Source: Promethearchaeota archaeon
GTDB taxonomy: Archaea > Asgardarchaeota > Lokiarchaeia > Sigyniarchaeales > SOKP01
Reading direction: 5' to 3'
Assembly (NCBI GenBank): GCA_019058365.1
Contig: JAHPZE010000015.1
Location: 33,873-97,872, forward strand
Length of the DNA: 64,000 nt
Below the pieces are notes generated by a model. The model was not told the DNA's origin, ran no database searches, and saw only the letters and a list, made by a program, of their open reading frames with translations. The position numbers and the translations under genes are program-made. Below, in pieces: positions 53,934 through 62,800 of this stretch (its first letter is position 1; each line of letters opens with the position of its first letter).

Positions 53934-54284
53934 TTATATTTGATTAATTTTTTTCTTTAAATGAAGAATTTCTTTTGTCAATTCAGCATTATCAGATCGC
54001 AATCTCTCAATTTCATCTGTTAATGAATTTGTTATTTTTATGACCTGATCTTTTGAAAAAATATCGTCATCATGCAACTCATGAACATCAACGCCTCTTA
54101 TTTGGAATTCTTTATCTATATAAAGAGTGGTTAACAAATTCTTTAAATCTCCATGAAGAAAAATATATGGAAAAGGAAATTTAGATTGCAGTTTTATTAT
54201 ATTTTTTCTCAATTTTATTTCATGCATTTGATTGCATATACTACAATAATACTGTCTGCTAACAAAATCATAATTCACACTCAC
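53934..54284 (-). CDS. Small protein with CxxC-xxx-H motif and C-terminal coiled coil
   Basis: I do not recognise this family. The N-terminus has Cys14, Cys17 and His21 (YYCSICNQMH), suggesting part of a zinc-binding site; a fourth ligand could be His44 or come from a second chain. Residues 25-75 alternate strands and short helices. Residues about 80-116 are a heptad-rich helix (SLTDEIERLRSDNAEL), probably a dimeric coiled coil. It precedes the Ras-like GTPase gene by 44 bp on the same strand, so it may be a partner or regulator of that GTPase. The gene is transcribed divergently from the longin-coiled-coil gene. Confidence 0.65.
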   Translation of the reverse strand: MSVNYDFVSRQYYCSICNQMHEIKLRKNIIKLQSKFPFPYIFLHGDLKNLLTTLYIDKEFQIRGVDVHELHDDDIFSKDQVIKITNSLTDEIERLRSDNAELTKEILHLKKKINQI

Positions 54285-54468
54285 AAAAAATTTATCGAGT
54301 TAATAGTTTTAAATTTAAGTATTTGCAATATTGTTTGAATGATTTTTTTAAAATGCATTAAAGTACCTAACAATTTTAATAAGATAAATAATCTTATTTA
54401 TAATTAGATTAAAAATTATAGTTGTACATAAATAATTGGATAATTAATTAATCCCTAGGGATTTCATA

Positions 54469-55515
54469 TTGAAAGGAATTGTGATTCTAAATTTAGATAA
54501 AAAATCAAAATTATCTATAGATCTTCAATATCCACAAAATATCTGTGAAGAATTAGGTGTCACAGACTCAATGTTAGAAACAGTGTTTGATGAACATAGA
54601 AAGATTCGAACAGGACCTAATTATCTCGAAATGCAAATAAAACGCGATCTGAGTGTTGCAAGTTTTTTTACAGGTCATTCTTCTAAACACTTTATTGGGA
54701 AAGGAGATCATGTTATTACCGTGTTTCTTTCTGATGAGGATATCCTTCCAAGAAACTTTGAGGGTCAAGTACGAAGAATCGCTTTTGAATTATTACCCAA
54801 AAGGAAAGAAAAAAAGTTTAATGAATTAATTACCAAATCTTACATCCTATTAGAAAAAGGGGAACTTGATGTTTATTGGCAGGAAAGGCAAGAATTTGAA
54901 CAAGAATTAGGGCAGAAAAAAGAGCGAATTGATGACCTAGCTCAAAAAGTCTCTCTGTTAGTTTCAGACAGATCAGAGCATCTTAGAAATGTAGAAGCAC
55001 TAAAAAGGGAGGTATCCGAATTATATTCAAAATTAGAAAATTGGGGTAGTCAAATGGCGGAATTAAATGAATATAATGCAACATTAACTGCAAAAAATAG
55101 AGAATTAACTAGATTAACTAATGTTCAAAAATTAGCATTAGATCAAAAAGAGGAACGTATTAATAATCTAATAGCAAAAATAGGAGATGCCACTGAAATT
55201 GAAAAAGGTGCTGAGAAATTACTAATAGAAATTAGAAAGTTTAGAAAGGATAATGAAAAATTAAATCGAGAAATTAATAAATTAAACGAGACGAATAAAA
55301 ATTTAAAATTTCAGCTACTAAAATCAAAAAGGGACAGTGATTCAATTCCAGAATTAGAACTTGAGATTAAACAATTGAAAGATAAAATACTGGGTGTAAC
55401 TAATGAAAAGGAGAATATAAGACGTTTATTAACAGATTTGCAAATGGATATTAAAATTGTGCGAGAAGAGCGTGATCGGTATTATAAAATTGTGAAAGCA
55501 AGTAAACCTTTTTAA
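54469..55515 (+). CDS. Longin-like domain with long coiled coil
   Basis: Residues about 1-118 form a longin-like domain opening MKGIVILNLD with the SIDLQYPQN signature, which parallels LELQYPLDL in the longin-Rag fusion encoded at 46973. Residues about 140-345 form an almost continuous coiled coil rich in Glu, Lys and Leu, with no Pro in long stretches. The start is TTG at 54469, where the first longin strand begins; no ATG lies upstream in frame before a stop. The layout recalls tethering proteins that link membranes to GTPases, but no such function is proven. Neighbours are a Ras-like GTPase operon (divergent) and an MBL-fold hydrolase (convergent). Confidence 0.75.
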   Translation: MKGIVILNLDKKSKLSIDLQYPQNICEELGVTDSMLETVFDEHRKIRTGPNYLEMQIKRDLSVASFFTGHSSKHFIGKGDHVITVFLSDEDILPRNFEGQVRRIAFELLPKRKEKKFNELITKSYILLEKGELDVYWQERQEFEQELGQKKERIDDLAQKVSLLVSDRSEHLRNVEALKREVSELYSKLENWGSQMAELNEYNATLTAKNRELTRLTNVQKLALDQKEERINNLIAKIGDATEIEKGAEKLLIEIRKFRKDNEKLNREINKLNETNKNLKFQLLKSKRDSDSIPELELEIKQLKDKILGVTNEKENIRRLLTDLQMDIKIVREERDRYYKIVKASKPF

Positions 55516-55531
55516 AATTTTTTTAGTTTAA

Positions 55532-55560
55532 AACTTTCAAAAAGAAAGTTAGGGCTTTTT
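55532..55560 (+). terminator. Hairpin plus T-tract between convergent genes
   Basis: AACTTTC (55532-55538) and GAAAGTT (55544-55550) form a perfect 7-bp stem with a 5-nt A loop. A T-tract follows (55555-55560). The hairpin lies 17 bp after the stop of the longin-coiled-coil gene and covers the stop of the convergent hydrolase gene. Archaeal termination mostly needs only T-tracts, so the hairpin may be incidental. Confidence 0.4.
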
Positions 55561-56496
55561 TAATAATTCTGCAAGAAAGTTAATATTCATTTCTAATACT
55601 GGACTTTTCCAAGATTGTAGCTCATTTGAAAAATCCTCTCTTTTTATTTGTGTTGGATCTTCTCCCATATCAATCCGTTTTTTCACTAATTCAAGTATTT
55701 CCTTAATATATTTATTTTCTAATGAAAATTCCTCTTTTGATGATAAATCTCCGTGACCAGGAACAACAACTTTAAAATCAAGCGTCATTATTTCATTATT
55801 AACTGATATCCATCCTTCAGGATCACCAGACCCTATCCATGGATCACTTCGTGCAAAGAGTAAATCTCCCGCAAAAAGTATTTTTTCTTCAGGGATATAC
55901 ACAATAACATCACCATCAGTATGTGCTTTTTTAAACACCCGCATGTGAACATTAGATTTAGCTCCATGGATAACACATCCTCCCTTAAAAGTAAGATTTG
56001 GTTCTCGAAGAAAAAAGTCATCAGACCGAACATAATTAAGAAATTTAAGATCATTTTCAATATCCTTTCTTTTCTCCTCATCCTTTTCCGCTTTAAGAGA
56101 TTCCTTCATCTCTATTAAATCCACTTTTTTAAATTCCTCAACTCTTTTTCTGCCAACTGTTTGAATGTTCCTTAGAGTCCTATCAGATGTCATTATTTGA
56201 GTTGATATATCAAATAGAGAGGTTCCCATGAGATGATCCATGTGATAATGAGTTAGTACAATAAAATTAGGTTCTTTTTGAGTAAATTGTATAGCAGCTT
56301 TCCTTAAATCTTTAGCAGCATCCATATCTCCTGTAGTATCGATCATTATCAAATAATCTCCAATGTCAATAAAACCAGCATTCCCACCCATACCAGAATT
56401 TTCTTTAGAAATAGCTCCATAAGCGCTTTCTGATAGCTTAAACAGATTAAAGAATTCTGAATCAAAATCTAATTTTTTAACAAAATCGAATGACAT
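55549..56496 (-). CDS. Metallo-beta-lactamase-fold hydrolase
   Basis: A 315-residue MBL-fold protein. The metal motif HYHMDH occurs at residues 83-88 (His83, His85, Asp87, His88). A further His lies in the KKAHTDGD segment, the bridging Asp in ILFAGDLLF, and the last His in VVPGHGD. This is a complete two-metal site. An insertion of about 40 charged residues (120-165, predicted helical) lies between the HxHxDH strand and the next metal ligand, a feature of MBL proteins related to quinoprotein relay/SoxH-like or alkyl hydrolase groups. The substrate is unknown. There is no signal peptide. It is not in an evident operon. Confidence 0.88.
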   Translation of the reverse strand: MSFDFVKKLDFDSEFFNLFKLSESAYGAISKENSGMGGNAGFIDIGDYLIMIDTTGDMDAAKDLRKAAIQFTQKEPNFIVLTHYHMDHLMGTSLFDISTQIMTSDRTLRNIQTVGRKRVEEFKKVDLIEMKESLKAEKDEEKRKDIENDLKFLNYVRSDDFFLREPNLTFKGGCVIHGAKSNVHMRVFKKAHTDGDVIVYIPEEKILFAGDLLFARSDPWIGSGDPEGWISVNNEIMTLDFKVVVPGHGDLSSKEEFSLENKYIKEILELVKKRIDMGEDPTQIKREDFSNELQSWKSPVLEMNINFLAELLKKP

Positions 56497-56642
56497 AAAT
56501 TTTTTTAGAATTTACTCTTGAAAAACTTTTGCGAATAATTTTTACGCATTTTTATCAATCTATAGAAAAAATCTGGAATAGATCATTTTAATAAAACAAT
56601 ATCAATTCAGATAAATTAAATCGGAAATTAAAGATTAATACT

Positions 56643-57641
56643 TTAATTTAAAATGATATCCTTAAAAATATTAACAAATGCGGAAAAATCTTTATTTATG
56701 AAATAAAGATCAAAGGGATTATGTTTCTTTAGAATTAGCATATAATATGGAATAGTACTTTCTTCGAATATGATTGGTTTGAATAAAAAGTGATTTCCTG
56801 ATTTTCTTACTATTATCTGATCATTTTGTTCTTCTAAATCCATCTCAATAAATACATCATTTAGAGTTAAAAAATAAGCAATAGTTTTACTTAATAGCTT
56901 GTTTGAATCATCATCTTTAAAGTAGGAACCCAAAATAATCGAATTTTTATCAATTATTATTAATCCCTCACAGTTTAATTTTCTTGCGAATTCTTCAATA
57001 GTCTTTTGTACTAACTCTGATTTTGGATATAATTGTAATAAGATTTCAGATATAGCACTTATTATTGTATAAGGTTCATATATTGAAGTATAAAAGTAAT
57101 AAATTTTTTCATAATCCACCGTTTCCTGTATTTCTTTCTTTAATTCATTTATTAGATGTTCTATTTCTATTTTGGTGTTATTAATTAAATTAGGATCATA
57201 TTTATGAAAAAAAATATTGAGCGGTGGTTTAATTTTCAATTCTTTAAACTTGTCAACCACATCATATAAATAACTCATTGATTCAAGTATACGAGAACCA
57301 TCTAATATATCTATTACATATATCGCAATTTCTGTATTATCAAAATATTTACTAGGATTTTTCAAATAAGAAATAAGATAACTCTTTTGACCTCCTAAAT
57401 CCCATTCACTTATTTCTCTACCTAATAGTCTAAAACTGGTTCTCTGTGCGCCTTTAGTCGGTTCAAGTTTAGCGATTTTGGAGAATTCCCTATTAAGAGT
57501 TAAGATTATACTCGTTTTACCTGCTCCATCTAATCCTGTAAACAGAATTTTATATGGTTCATGTTTATGTTCTCTCTTCTTATTATAAATTATTTTAGAT
57601 TCCTCCAATTGAATTTCACCACTTTTCTTTAGATAAAACAA
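56643..57641 (-). CDS. Arf/Rag-like GTPase with C-terminal Roadblock-like domain
   Basis: Residues 28-205 form the G domain: G1 GLDGAGKT (36-43), switch I EPTKGAQ near 60, G3 WDLGGQ (80-85), and G4 HKYD (Rag-like HKxD rather than NKxD). The WDLGGQ and GLDGAGKT motifs are Arf-like, so the protein has a mix of Arf and Rag features. Residues about 210-332 form an alpha-beta domain with the strands GLIIIDKNSIILGSYF and IIVRKSGNHFLFKPI, like a Roadblock/longin module. All catalytic residues are intact. No lipidation site is visible. A TATTTAAATA element on the minus strand near 57715-57724 may be its promoter, with a leader of about 50 nt. A Roadblock protein gene lies upstream on the same strand. 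Confidence 0.83.
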   Translation of the reverse strand: MFYLKKSGEIQLEESKIIYNKKREHKHEPYKILFTGLDGAGKTSIILTLNREFSKIAKLEPTKGAQRTSFRLLGREISEWDLGGQKSYLISYLKNPSKYFDNTEIAIYVIDILDGSRILESMSYLYDVVDKFKELKIKPPLNIFFHKYDPNLINNTKIEIEHLINELKKEIQETVDYEKIYYFYTSIYEPYTIISAISEILLQLYPKSELVQKTIEEFARKLNCEGLIIIDKNSIILGSYFKDDDSNKLLSKTIAYFLTLNDVFIEMDLEEQNDQIIVRKSGNHFLFKPIIFEESTIPYYMLILKKHNPFDLYFINKDFSAFVNIFKDIILN

Positions 57642-57906
57642 TAGAATAAAACCTTATGTGATTTCGAGACATATATGATAATTTTTATTCTAAAACTTAA
57701 ACAGTAAATTTGGTATTTAAATATTGTTAAGGTTAAAAGCTAAATTTTTTCATGCCTTTAACAATTCTACATAAAATCTTAAAACCTTTAGGTTGTTTAC
57801 ACCTAAATTTGATAATTATTGATCATTTTTGAAATATATTCTTTTAAGATAAATCTGAAATACTTTCATAGGAAAAGGGCAATAAAAAATAGAATTCAAG
57901 GAAATT

Positions 57907-58362
57907 TTAATCAGGTGTGAGTGAGTCGAGATCGGATAAATCTAAACCACTGTCCATAACTTCCACAGTCTCTGACAAAAATTCATCCAAAATATCTTTG
58001 AGTTCATCACCAGATCTCTTTAAAATTAATCGGATCAAACCGATATTAATGTCTGGATCTGAGATAAGTGTAAGTACTCCCTTAGGGCCACAACTTGATG
58101 CAAAAATCTTACCTCCACCAAATTCTGATGTTACGATTTCAAGATTACCTAGTTCCAGATTCTTACCTTGCTCTTCACTAGCACAGAATACAGCGCTCGC
58201 AATAGCACCAATCCCATCAACATCAGCAGGAAAGTATGAGAATTTAGAGACACTTGCAATGGTTAGGCCCGTTCTATCAACCAATATTACCTTTTTAATA
58301 CCACTCTCACTTTTGATTATTTTACTGAGAATGTTATCGAAACTTTTAGTGTCAATACTCAT
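57907..58362 (-). CDS. Roadblock/LC7-domain protein
   Basis: A single Roadblock/LC7 domain (residues about 6-125) with the standard order: first helix, strand KKVILVDRTGLTIAS, helix with GAIASAVFCASEEQG, strands LEIVTSEFGGGKIFAS and GVLTLISDPDINIGLIR, and a last helix. The C-terminal 25 residues are acidic (DSGLDLSDLD). Roadblock proteins act as dimeric platforms for small GTPases (MglB in bacteria, LAMTOR subunits in eukaryotes), so a GTPase partner encoded nearby, such as the Arf/Rag-like protein at 56643, is likely. A 160-codon open frame on the opposite strand is a shadow. The gap between the two genes is 265 bp with no gene seen. Confidence 0.9.
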   Translation of the reverse strand: MSIDTKSFDNILSKIIKSESGIKKVILVDRTGLTIASVSKFSYFPADVDGIGAIASAVFCASEEQGKNLELGNLEIVTSEFGGGKIFASSCGPKGVLTLISDPDINIGLIRLILKRSGDELKDILDEFLSETVEVMDSGLDLSDLDSLTPD

Positions 58363-58636
58363 CGTTACACACCTTTTTATCTTATTTTTTGTAGTATGAT
58401 AATAATATATTCTTCAATCTTTAAAACTATTATAATTTATGAATTTATAAAATTATCCTTTTAAAATCTTTCATCTGAAAATTAGGAAATTAAACTTTCT
58501 ACATGCAAGTTCTAATAATTAGTGTATTATGATCCTAATAATTTTAACCGAAGCTAATTTTCTTATATTAATCAAAGTAAGTGCAATCTGAAATGAAATC
58601 AGAATAGAGAACAGCTTTTATACAAGGTTTTCGAGC

Positions 58637-58807
58637 ATGAATAATGAAATAGAAAAGAGATTACACAGAGTTAAGATAAAATTAGATAAAACCAATATCC
58701 TATGTCCTTATTCTAAAGTTTGTTTAAGTGCTGAAAATGGTAATAGGTGTAATGATTTTTATCTTAAATGCACAAAATTCTCCGATTTCATTTCAGACTC
58801 CCAATAA
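58637..58807 (+). CDS. Small Cys-containing protein (56 aa)
   Basis: This short frame encodes 56 residues: a basic N-terminal helix (EIEKRLHRVKIKLDK) followed by four cysteines at 23, 29, 38 and 45 in a Cx5C...Cx6C pattern (CPYSKVC and CNDFYLKC). The spacing suggests a small zinc- or iron-sulfur-binding fold. It ends 18 bp before the ATG of the SDR gene on the same strand. A TTTTATAC element lies about 20 nt before the ATG, so the transcript could have a very short leader. I do not recognise a family. The paired Cys pattern and the gene-like spacing make it more likely real than chance. Confidence 0.55.
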   Translation: MNNEIEKRLHRVKIKLDKTNILCPYSKVCLSAENGNRCNDFYLKCTKFSDFISDSQ

Positions 58808-58825
58808 CAAGATAGGTTGCGAATA

Positions 58826-59629
58826 ATGAATCTAGGTTTAAAAAATAAGGTTGCATTAGTATTAGCGTCAAGTAAAGGTTTAGGTTTTGCGTGTGCCAAA
58901 GGACTTTACGAAGAGGGTGCTAATGTAGTAATATGTAGCCGTTCTGAAGATAATTTAAATATCGCCAAGAAGGAAATTGAAGCGTTAGAATCCATTAATT
59001 CAAGTAATAAGGTTTTTCCAATTGTGGTAGATTTAATGCATGAAGAACAAATAGAGAATCTTGTAAAGAAAGCTTTGAATGAATTTGGAAGGATAGATAT
59101 TCTTATTCATAATGCGGGTGGACCCCCTTCAGGTCCAATTGATAAAATCACTAAAGAAGAGTGGTCAAATTCAATTGATTTAAACCTCCGTTCTTTTATT
59201 AATATAACAGATATGGTTATTCCAATAATGAAGAATCAAAAAGAAGGCAGGATTATCGCTATTACATCCGTATCTGTTAAGCAACCCTTAAATAATTTAG
59301 TATTATCAAATACAACTAGATTAGGAGTTGTAGGATTTGCTAAAACTCTAGCAAATGAATATGGAAAGGATAATATTTTAGTCAATGTTGTATGTCCTGG
59401 GCCAACGCTTACCGATCGTATGAAAGAATTAATCGATACAACAGTAAAAAATACAGGAAAATCTTATGAGGAGGTTGAAACAACATGGATAAATCCTATA
59501 CCATTAGGACGATTAGGAAAACCTGAAGAATTAGCAAATTTAGTGGTATTTTTGGCATCTAAAAGAGCCAGTTATATTACTGGAACAGTTATTCAAGTAG
59601 ATGGTGGGTTTGTAAAAAGTGCTTTTTAA
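58826..59629 (+). CDS. Short-chain dehydrogenase/reductase lacking the YxxxK motif
   Basis: A Rossmann-fold SDR. The cofactor motif is LVLASSKGLGFA (variant of TGxxxGIG), and NNAG is HNAGGPPSG. The catalytic Ser is in ITSVSV, and the C-terminal PGPTLTDR and GTVIQVDGG are standard. At the place of YxxxK the sequence reads SNTTR (VLSNTTRLGVVG), so the general-base Tyr and Lys are replaced by Ser and Arg. A related SDR subgroup with xKQPxxxLxLSN before this site is known to me from bacteria, usually annotated as 3-oxoacyl-ACP reductase-like, but its activity is unclear. I chose ATG 58826 over TTG 58817, as it is closer to the usual SDR start. It follows the small Cys protein gene. Confidence 0.85.
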   Translation: MNLGLKNKVALVLASSKGLGFACAKGLYEEGANVVICSRSEDNLNIAKKEIEALESINSSNKVFPIVVDLMHEEQIENLVKKALNEFGRIDILIHNAGGPPSGPIDKITKEEWSNSIDLNLRSFINITDMVIPIMKNQKEGRIIAITSVSVKQPLNNLVLSNTTRLGVVGFAKTLANEYGKDNILVNVVCPGPTLTDRMKELIDTTVKNTGKSYEEVETTWINPIPLGRLGKPEELANLVVFLASKRASYITGTVIQVDGGFVKSAF

Positions 59630-59842
59630 ACTAAATTTATTGAGATATTACTTTCATAATTTAAGTATTTAAACTAGAATATACTAATTTTTATTGATAA
59701 ACAGAAAAGATTTTAATATACTATATTGATATTACTATCCTATATTTTATTCTAATAACATATATATTGATTGTCAATTAAATATTAATTTAAATTGTAT
59801 TTATAGATATAAATAATATAATAATTTAAGAAGTGAGTGAGA

Positions 59843-62800
59843 TTGCCCGTAAAAAAGTTTAGGTATCTACAGGTTAACAGAATTAATAAAAAAAAGATTT
59901 TAGCATTGTCATTCTTATTTTTTAGTTTCTTCTTTATTACTTTTTCAAATAATTTTAATATAAATCGTATTATTAATCAAAATGAACAAATTAATGAAGA
60001 TATAGGAGTTGGAAATTTAAAAACTCAAGATCTAAGCGTTGATAATATTTTTAGTGGTATTGGAGAGCCTTGGAAGGTATCTCATTGGGCAAATAGAACG
60101 GATTATAACCTACTTGTAAGTTTTAACAACGGCACTTCTGATACAAAATATATGAGTTTAGGAAGTGGTTGGGAGGGTTATCAATTGAATGGAACCATAA
60201 AAAATTTATATGATAAAAGGAATTGGGTAAATGGAACTTTTGAAGCGGGGAATGATGATGGTACTTTTGGAACAAATGAAAATGATAGTAATGATGTCCT
60301 AAATTGGACCTTTGTTAAGAGCGACATTATTGGATATACAAATCCAATGAGTGGAAATTATTATGATGATGGTAATGCTGAAACACAATATCAAAACTGT
60401 TTAGAATTAAGAATAACTGGTGGTGGATCAGGTAGAGGATATGATCAAGGTGATGCTTGCTATTGGTATACAGATTTCGTAATACCTAGAGGTGATGTTA
60501 TTGATGGGGAAATAAATTTTGCTGTATATCCTCAACAATTTAATGGTTATGGAAATCATTTTGTTTTTCAGGTCTTGATAAATGATGTAAATGTTTATAC
60601 AAGAGGATTGCTAGCTTTGGTTGAAGAATGTCCTGATCCAATTAATGGAGATTGGTTAAATGTAATTGTACCTTTAGATGTTTATTTTGACAATATCCAA
60701 GTATTTCCTGATAATGTTAAAGACATGAACGTTACATTAAAATTTAAAAGAGTTGGAGAAACACTAGATACACCGAGTTATTTACCTAATTATCGTGTTT
60801 TTGTTGATAATGTATCGTTGATTGTAAAAACTCAAGTTAATGCTACTCAAATCGGTTTAAGGATGAATAATGAACCTGTAGTTGATGGTGAAGGATGGGG
60901 AAACGGGAAAGTTTCACAAATTAGTACTTGGACATCTTCTCCAGTAAATATTCAATTCGATAGTACTGAAGCGAATCCATCCCCGGAAATGGGTGGATAT
61001 GAGGTTGAATTTGAAACAGATTTAAATTTGTATGCGAAAAAAATCGATGATAATTCTGATTATAAACCTAATTTTGATGGTGTAAATTTCGAAGTAAGCA
61101 ATAATAGTTATGTAGAATGGGAAACCTATGCACGTGTATCTGTTCCTACTGGATATGAGGAAACAAATATGTCAATTGTATTCCCTGAAGATGTGAATAT
61201 AACATGGATTTCAAACGCAGAATATCCGAATACTAATATGTTAAAATACTGCGATAATTCAACTCTAGGGATATTAAAAGTGTTTAACTTTTCAGAAACA
61301 CCAGATGGGTTTTGGTGGGTAAAAGGAAGATCACCAAATTATTGTAGTGATTTGAAAATTTATAATAATGCTACAGGATCATGGATACTTGATAATACAT
61401 TCTTTAGTGGAGAATATATTAATATTACAGCAGAAATTGGAAATTCAGTTGGATGCCTTGATATATCAAATTATATAGAAAATACTCAAGCACAATTATA
61501 TTTAAAATTTCCAAATGGCACGATTTGGACAGCAGAAAATCAAATAAAGCCAGTCGCTGATACTGGAATTGTGCATTTTGATCCTATTTTAATACCTTCT
61601 GATGCTCCAAATTACGAAGTAGGTAATTACCATGCAATTATTACATGGAATAATTCATATTCTAGTTCTAATTTAAATGAAACAGGGCTTATATACAAAA
61701 CTTTTACTGTTAACCATAATTCAACATTAATTCCTGATGAGTACATTTATACAAATATATATGAAGGAGATACAGTAAATCTAAAGGTCTCATTTTACGA
61801 TCCAAAGAATGATAAACCGATAGAGGATGCAAATATCTCTTTAACAAACTTTACCGGGGGTATTCAATATTTTGATGAGATAAATCCGGGCTATTATTTA
61901 CTTATCTTTAATACATCAGGAGGTAATGCTGGAGACAATAATCTTACTATTTATGCCACTCATCCTTCATATCAAAATAATGAAGTTAATATTACTATAG
62001 AAGTAATCTATTATACTAGTCTTACTGCTGAAGAATATCCTAGTATAGAAGTCCCTTGGAATAATAATGTTACAATACATCTCAATTATACCGTTACATC
62101 AGATGACTCTCCTATTATGAATGCTAATCCAACAGTTTACTGGAATGATGACTGGTCTATCAAATCGGGAAACGGACTATATAATATAACTTGTAATACT
62201 TCAAAATATCAAGTGAACACAGCTCATAATTTAAGAATTAAATTTGATGAAATCGGATATGAATCTCAAACAATAATAATTTCAATTGACGTTGTTGAAC
62301 GGGATACATATATTGATGAGATTTTTATAAATAATCATGATTGTACACTTAATAGATCTTATAATATACAACCGGGAGATTTAATGAATATTACAGTTAA
62401 ATATAAGGATAATGACGCAGGTGGAAGTCTTATCCATGATGCGATGGTTACTTTGAATGGAACAGGTATAGGAGAAATCTTTACAGATAATATTAATTTC
62501 TATAACCTTACATTAAATACTACACAATTAAGTATTGGGATATATTTTTTAAATATAATCGCTCATAAAGACAATTATACGGCAATAACTGAATTATTAA
62601 CTATTAATGTATATCAAATAGAAACAGACTTAACTTTATTCATAGATGGTGCGGATGTAACATCTGATCCTTCAATTACTCGATACCGAAACGAAATGAT
62701 TAATGTTACAGTTTCGTATGACAGGTCTGTTCCATTTGGTCATATTCCTGGTGCAATTGTGGACATAAATGGTTCAGGAGTATCAGAGCTTCTTCCTGAA

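Noticed and set aside
57917..58399. 160-codon frame opposite the Roadblock gene
   Set aside because: It mirrors the codon structure of the clear Roadblock/LC7 gene and is Ser/Leu/Pro-rich, as antisense shadows are.
58817..58825. TTG 58817 as SDR start
   Set aside because: ATG three codons later gives the usual N-terminus, and the TTG adds only three residues with no better SD.
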